Shown here: positions 61,274 through 64,000 of the stretch, piece by piece
How positions within the stretch are numbered: position 1 is the first letter of the stretch
How the letters are laid out: every line of letters starts with the position of its first letter
Origin: an uncultured Oscillibacter sp.
GTDB taxonomy: Bacteria > Bacillota > Clostridia > Oscillospirales > Oscillospiraceae
Length of the DNA: 64,000 nucleotides
Direction: 5' to 3'
Assembly: GCA_910577405.1 (NCBI GenBank)
Contig: CAJTMG010000018.1
Location: 1 to 64,000, forward strand
Position numbers and translations under genes: made by a program
The notes under the pieces: model-generated
The model's database searches: none
What the model was told of the DNA's origin: nothing
What the model saw: the letters and a program-made list of their open reading frames with translations, nothing else

Positions 61274-62665
61274 ATGAGAAAAGATTTTCTGTGGGGCGGA
61301 GCGGTGGCGGCCCATCAGGTAGAAGGCGCCTATCAAACGGACGGCAAAGGGCTGAGCATCGCCGATGTGATGACCGGAGGCAGCAAGACCCAGGCTCGTG
61401 AAATCACTGACGGCGTGCAGGAAGGACGGTATTACCCCAATCATGACGGCATCCGGTTCTATGATTTCTACAAGGAGGACGTGGCCCTCTTTGCCGAAAT
61501 GGGCTTCAAGTGTTTCCGCACAAGCATCGCCTGGAGCCGTATTTTCCCCAACGGCGACGAAACAGCCCCCAATGAAAAAGGCCTGCAATTCTATGACCAG
61601 CTGTTTGACGAGCTGCTGAAATACGGCATCCAACCGGTGGTCACACTCTCCCACTTTGAAATGCCCTATCACCTGATCCAGACCCGCGGCGGCTGGCGGA
61701 GCCGGGAAATGATCGAGCACTTTGTCCGCTTCTCCCTCACGGTTATGGAACGATACAAAAACAAGGTCAAGTATTGGATGACCTTCAACGAGATCAACAA
61801 CCAGATGATGACGGATTATCCCATTTATGCCTTTACCAATTCCGGCATCCTTTTTCGGGAAGGCGAGGACCCTTTAAAGACAGTCTATCAGGCGGCTCAC
61901 TATCAGTTTGTAGCCAGTGCAGAAGTAGTAAAGCGCGGCCATGCAATCAATCCGGACTTCAAAATCGGCTGCATGATTGCCGCTACACCCATCTATCCGT
62001 TCAGCTGCGCCCCGGAGGATATGCTCCTGTCCCAACAGTCGGACCGGAAGTTCAACCTATTCTTCCCAGACGTCCACGCCCGGGGCTGCTACCCGGCCTA
62101 CGCGAAAAAGGAGTGGGAGCGGTTGGGCTATCAGTTTGACATGACCGAAGAGGACTTTGCAATCATGCAGAGCGGTTGTGTGGATTACATTGGTTTCAGC
62201 TACTATATGAGCGCCGCTGTGGGCAGTCAGGCAAAGGGCTTCATAGAAAATCCCCATATCCCCGCCACCGACTGGGGGTGGTCTATTGACCCCAAGGGAT
62301 TGCGGTATGTACTGAATCAGTATTATGAACGCTATGGGCTGCCTCTGTTCATCGTGGAAAACGGCTTCGGCTGTGAGGATCAGCTTGAGAACGGACAGAT
62401 TCATGACACAAACCGCATCAACTACTTGAGAAGCCATATCCAGCAGATGGTAAAAGCTGTGGAGGAAGACGGCGTGGATTTGCTGGGTTACACCGTCTGG
62501 GGCTGCATCGACCCTGTATCTTTCACAACCGGCGAAATGCGCAAGCGCTACGGCTTTATCTATGTGGATAAGATGGACAACGGCAGCGGCTCTTACAAGA
62601 GAATCCCCAAGGACAGCTTTTTCTGGTACAAAAACGTTATCGCATCCAATGGCGAAAACCTATAA
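61274..62665 (+). CDS. 6-phospho-beta-glucosidase (GH1)
   Basis: A 463-residue GH1 enzyme. The N-terminal signature is FLWGGAVAAHQVEGAY, the acid/base Glu lies in TFNEINNQM near residue 172, and the nucleophile Glu in FIVENGFG near 361. The C-terminus KRIPKDSFFWYKNVI is typical of phospho-beta-glucosidases. It cuts the phosphorylated sugar made by the PTS into glucose 6-phosphate and an aglycone or glucose. AAAGGAG precedes the ATG, 18 bases after the PTS gene. Confidence 0.95.
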   Translation: MRKDFLWGGAVAAHQVEGAYQTDGKGLSIADVMTGGSKTQAREITDGVQEGRYYPNHDGIRFYDFYKEDVALFAEMGFKCFRTSIAWSRIFPNGDETAPNEKGLQFYDQLFDELLKYGIQPVVTLSHFEMPYHLIQTRGGWRSREMIEHFVRFSLTVMERYKNKVKYWMTFNEINNQMMTDYPIYAFTNSGILFREGEDPLKTVYQAAHYQFVASAEVVKRGHAINPDFKIGCMIAATPIYPFSCAPEDMLLSQQSDRKFNLFFPDVHARGCYPAYAKKEWERLGYQFDMTEEDFAIMQSGCVDYIGFSYYMSAAVGSQAKGFIENPHIPATDWGWSIDPKGLRYVLNQYYERYGLPLFIVENGFGCEDQLENGQIHDTNRINYLRSHIQQMVKAVEEDGVDLLGYTVWGCIDPVSFTTGEMRKRYGFIYVDKMDNGSGSYKRIPKDSFFWYKNVIASNGENL

Positions 62666-62715
62666 AACATAATAGCAGAACGGAAAATCTCCTGCCTCGG
62701 GACAGATTTTTCATT

Positions 62716-62875
62716 GAAGCCTGCTGAACAGGAGATGTTATTCATCCTCAAACAGTACACCGGAGATTCCTTTGGTGTGGCGTACTGGTATAAACTGTCA
62801 TCCAATGGAGATGTGACCGAGTACGAAGAGCATCCATATGACCCGGAGTCCTTTGAAGCATCCTGGAGAGATTAG
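62716..62875 (+). pseudogene. Mobile-element small gene, fragment
   Basis: An open stretch of about 53 codons ends at TAG 62873-62875, with YTGDSFGVAYWYKLS and EHPYDPESFEASWRD. It has no proper start and resembles small proteins next to DUF932 genes in conjugative elements. It is likely a truncated leftover. Confidence 0.45.
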
Positions 62876-62921
62876 GTGTAAGCCTGATGTAATCACTAAA
62901 TTTGATGAAAGGAGCGATTGA

Positions 62922-63149
62922 CATGGCATTACCACCTACTGCCTGAGCAAGCTGGAGATGGTCAACTGGTATCTCGAACTGCTGGAGGCCGGCTCCAAGA
63001 AGTACATCGTCCCGCAGAGCAAAGCGTACCTGGAGATGATTCGAGATCAGCTTATGGACTGTCACAAGGCTGTCATGGCTGTGAAGATCACGAACCCCAA
63101 TAACCGTCCGCTGCTGAACATCAAGTATCCCAAGGGTTATGAGGGATAA
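62922..63149 (+). pseudogene. Mobile-element small gene, frameshifted at the start
   Basis: GAAAGGAG precedes an ATG at 62922, but that frame stops at once. A one-base shift continues as YCLSKLEMVNWYLELLEAG and on to NIKYPKGYEG, 63 residues from the internal ATG at 62958. The protein is unknown. A lost or gained base near the start is the simplest reading. Confidence 0.5.
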
Positions 63150-63286
63150 ACACTGTTGATTTCAATTTGCGGGAATGGAGCGATCTATTTGTCCAAGAAA
63201 AAGATTCATAAAGCAGTCCTGCTCGCCCTCTCTGTTCTGCTGACGGCGGCACAGGGCACAGAAGGAGGAACCTGTGAAGTTCAACG

Positions 63287-63748
63287 ATGACCCTGACACA
63301 TACTCGGAGTAGAGGGCTTCCTGTGTGGGTGGGAGTCCAGGAGGCCCTCACCTCTGCCGATGCGCTGGTGTACACTGGTCTTGACTGGACGGTGGAGCAG
63401 AAGAATGTCTACACCGAGAATGACTCCTTGATCTCCGGCTGCAAGGTCAATCTCCGCAGCACCGACAACGCCGCCCTGGGTATCGTGTCTGATCGTTACA
63501 AGGTTGTCCAGAACGAGGATGCTTTCCAGTTCACTGATGACCTGCTGAGTGCTGGCGTGACCCCCATCCGTGTTGTCTGCCAGAACACCCTCAACCTGGC
63601 TTTGGACAGTGCCAAGCGCATCTGGACAACCAAGCACACTGAGAATGTCATGCTCCATGTCCACGAGGCCGAGGAAACCTTGGGACTGGCCGAGAAGTAC
63701 ATGGGTGAGCTGGGCTGTGGCATTGATGCCCTGTCCAGGATCAGGCTG
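63287..63748 (+). pseudogene. DUF932 (plasmid/phage) gene with internal deletion and lost 3' end
   Basis: The translation has clear DUF932 blocks: LPVWVGVQEALTSADAL, ALGIVSDRYKVVQNEDAF and TPIRVVCQNTLNLAL, then HVHEAEETLGLAEKYM. The stretch that normally separates FQFTDDLL from the TPIRVVCQNTLN block, close to a hundred residues, is missing in frame. No ribosome site precedes the visible start. Near 63748 the gene ends and antisense recombinase sequence begins. DUF932 proteins are common in conjugative plasmids and integrative elements of Firmicutes. Confidence 0.75.
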
Positions 63749-63910
63749 ACCGATAAAACGATAAAACACCTTGATAGCCTGCTTGCGCTGACCGTCCACA
63801 ATGGAGCGTTCGCCAATTTCAATGTGGTCAATCAGTTCGTCGATGGTACTCCGGTCCAGTTCAGACAGATCCAGGTATTTTCGGATGATTGCCACCCAAT
63901 TATAAGCTGA
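63749..63910 (-). pseudogene. Serine recombinase C-terminal fragment (DUF4368)
   Basis: On the minus strand the translation reads YNWVAIIRKYLDLSELDR, TIDELIDHIEIGER and KQAIKVFYRFIG, which match the DUF4368 tail of TnpX-type serine recombinases. Only about 50 codons are seen. Upstream (above 63910) the frame stays open but no longer looks like a recombinase. The piece is joined tail-to-tail with the DUF932 relic. Confidence 0.7.
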
Positions 63911-64000
63911 TGCTCCATCGTCCTCTCCGATACCGCAAGATCGGGCAGTTCCCAATCCCGCCAGTTCCAGAGCAGGAAAGGCTTCCAGGCAAGCGGCGAA

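Noticed and set aside
59366..61720. Open frame of 784 codons on minus over the PTS gene
   Set aside because: Antisense shadow with a His/Gly-rich composition and no domain.

Overview
The window looks like chromosomal DNA of an anaerobic, spore-forming gut Clostridia, most likely an Oscillospiraceae-type Firmicute. Reasons: strong AGGAGG ribosome sites before nearly every gene, a T-box leader, BglG/LicT antitermination sites, a BofA/YaaL sporulation pair, a glycyl-radical enzyme with its activase, many sugar ABC operons each with a LacI- or GntR-type regulator, and GC-rich codon use. No species name can be given from sequence alone.

Layout. 1-600: tail of a serine recombinase, tRNA-Ala(GGC) and a broken copy of its 5' end, probably the edge of a mobile element. 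700-4340: a SUFU-domain protein, RuvX, two unknown small proteins and a PatB/MalY-type C-S lyase. 4475-7910: Na/Pi cotransporter and 4-alpha-glucanotransferase. 8000-16600: an IS transposase scrap, a LacI regulator and a divergent operon (SDR, TIM-barrel epimerase, ABC ATPase, permease, binding lipoprotein, zinc alcohol dehydrogenase) that looks like uptake and oxidation of a sugar or polyol. 16895-18305: a decayed chemoreceptor. 18596-28513: the most interesting block, with an iron alcohol dehydrogenase, BCCT transporter, AraC regulator, glycyl-radical activase, small membrane protein, glycyl-radical enzyme and a PAS/sigma-54 activator. A near-consensus -24/-12 promoter and a set of TTTTGCA motifs lie between the activator and the enzyme. 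28921-35324: a second sugar ABC operon with its LacI regulator and a divergent Gfo/Idh/MocA dehydrogenase. 35981-39687: acyltransferase, an AraR-like GntR regulator and a second Gfo/Idh/MocA gene whose leader carries AraR-like operators and a Walker A relic of a lost ABC ATPase.

39959-45024 is housekeeping: rpsU, a HAD phosphatase, an HD hydrolase, a YbaK-type deacylase, murC and cca. 45164-52368 is a sensory block: two hybrid histidine kinases divergent from a chemoreceptor and an FMN-binding lipoprotein. 52787-57637 holds bofA, yaaL, tadA, then a T-box leader, two DUF2500 proteins and leuS. tRNA-Arg(ACG) follows. 58233-62665 is a complete beta-glucoside system (LicT antiterminator, PTS IIBCA, 6-phospho-beta-glucosidase) with two antiterminator/terminator sites. 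62700-64000 is a graveyard of mobile-element genes: a DUF932 gene with an internal deletion joined to an antisense piece of a serine recombinase.

The best candidate for an undescribed system is the sigma-54-controlled glycyl-radical cluster. It pairs a BCCT carrier with a CutC/IslA-like enzyme that lacks the aspartate used for choline in CutC, and has no microcompartment genes. Its natural substrate cannot be read from sequence.
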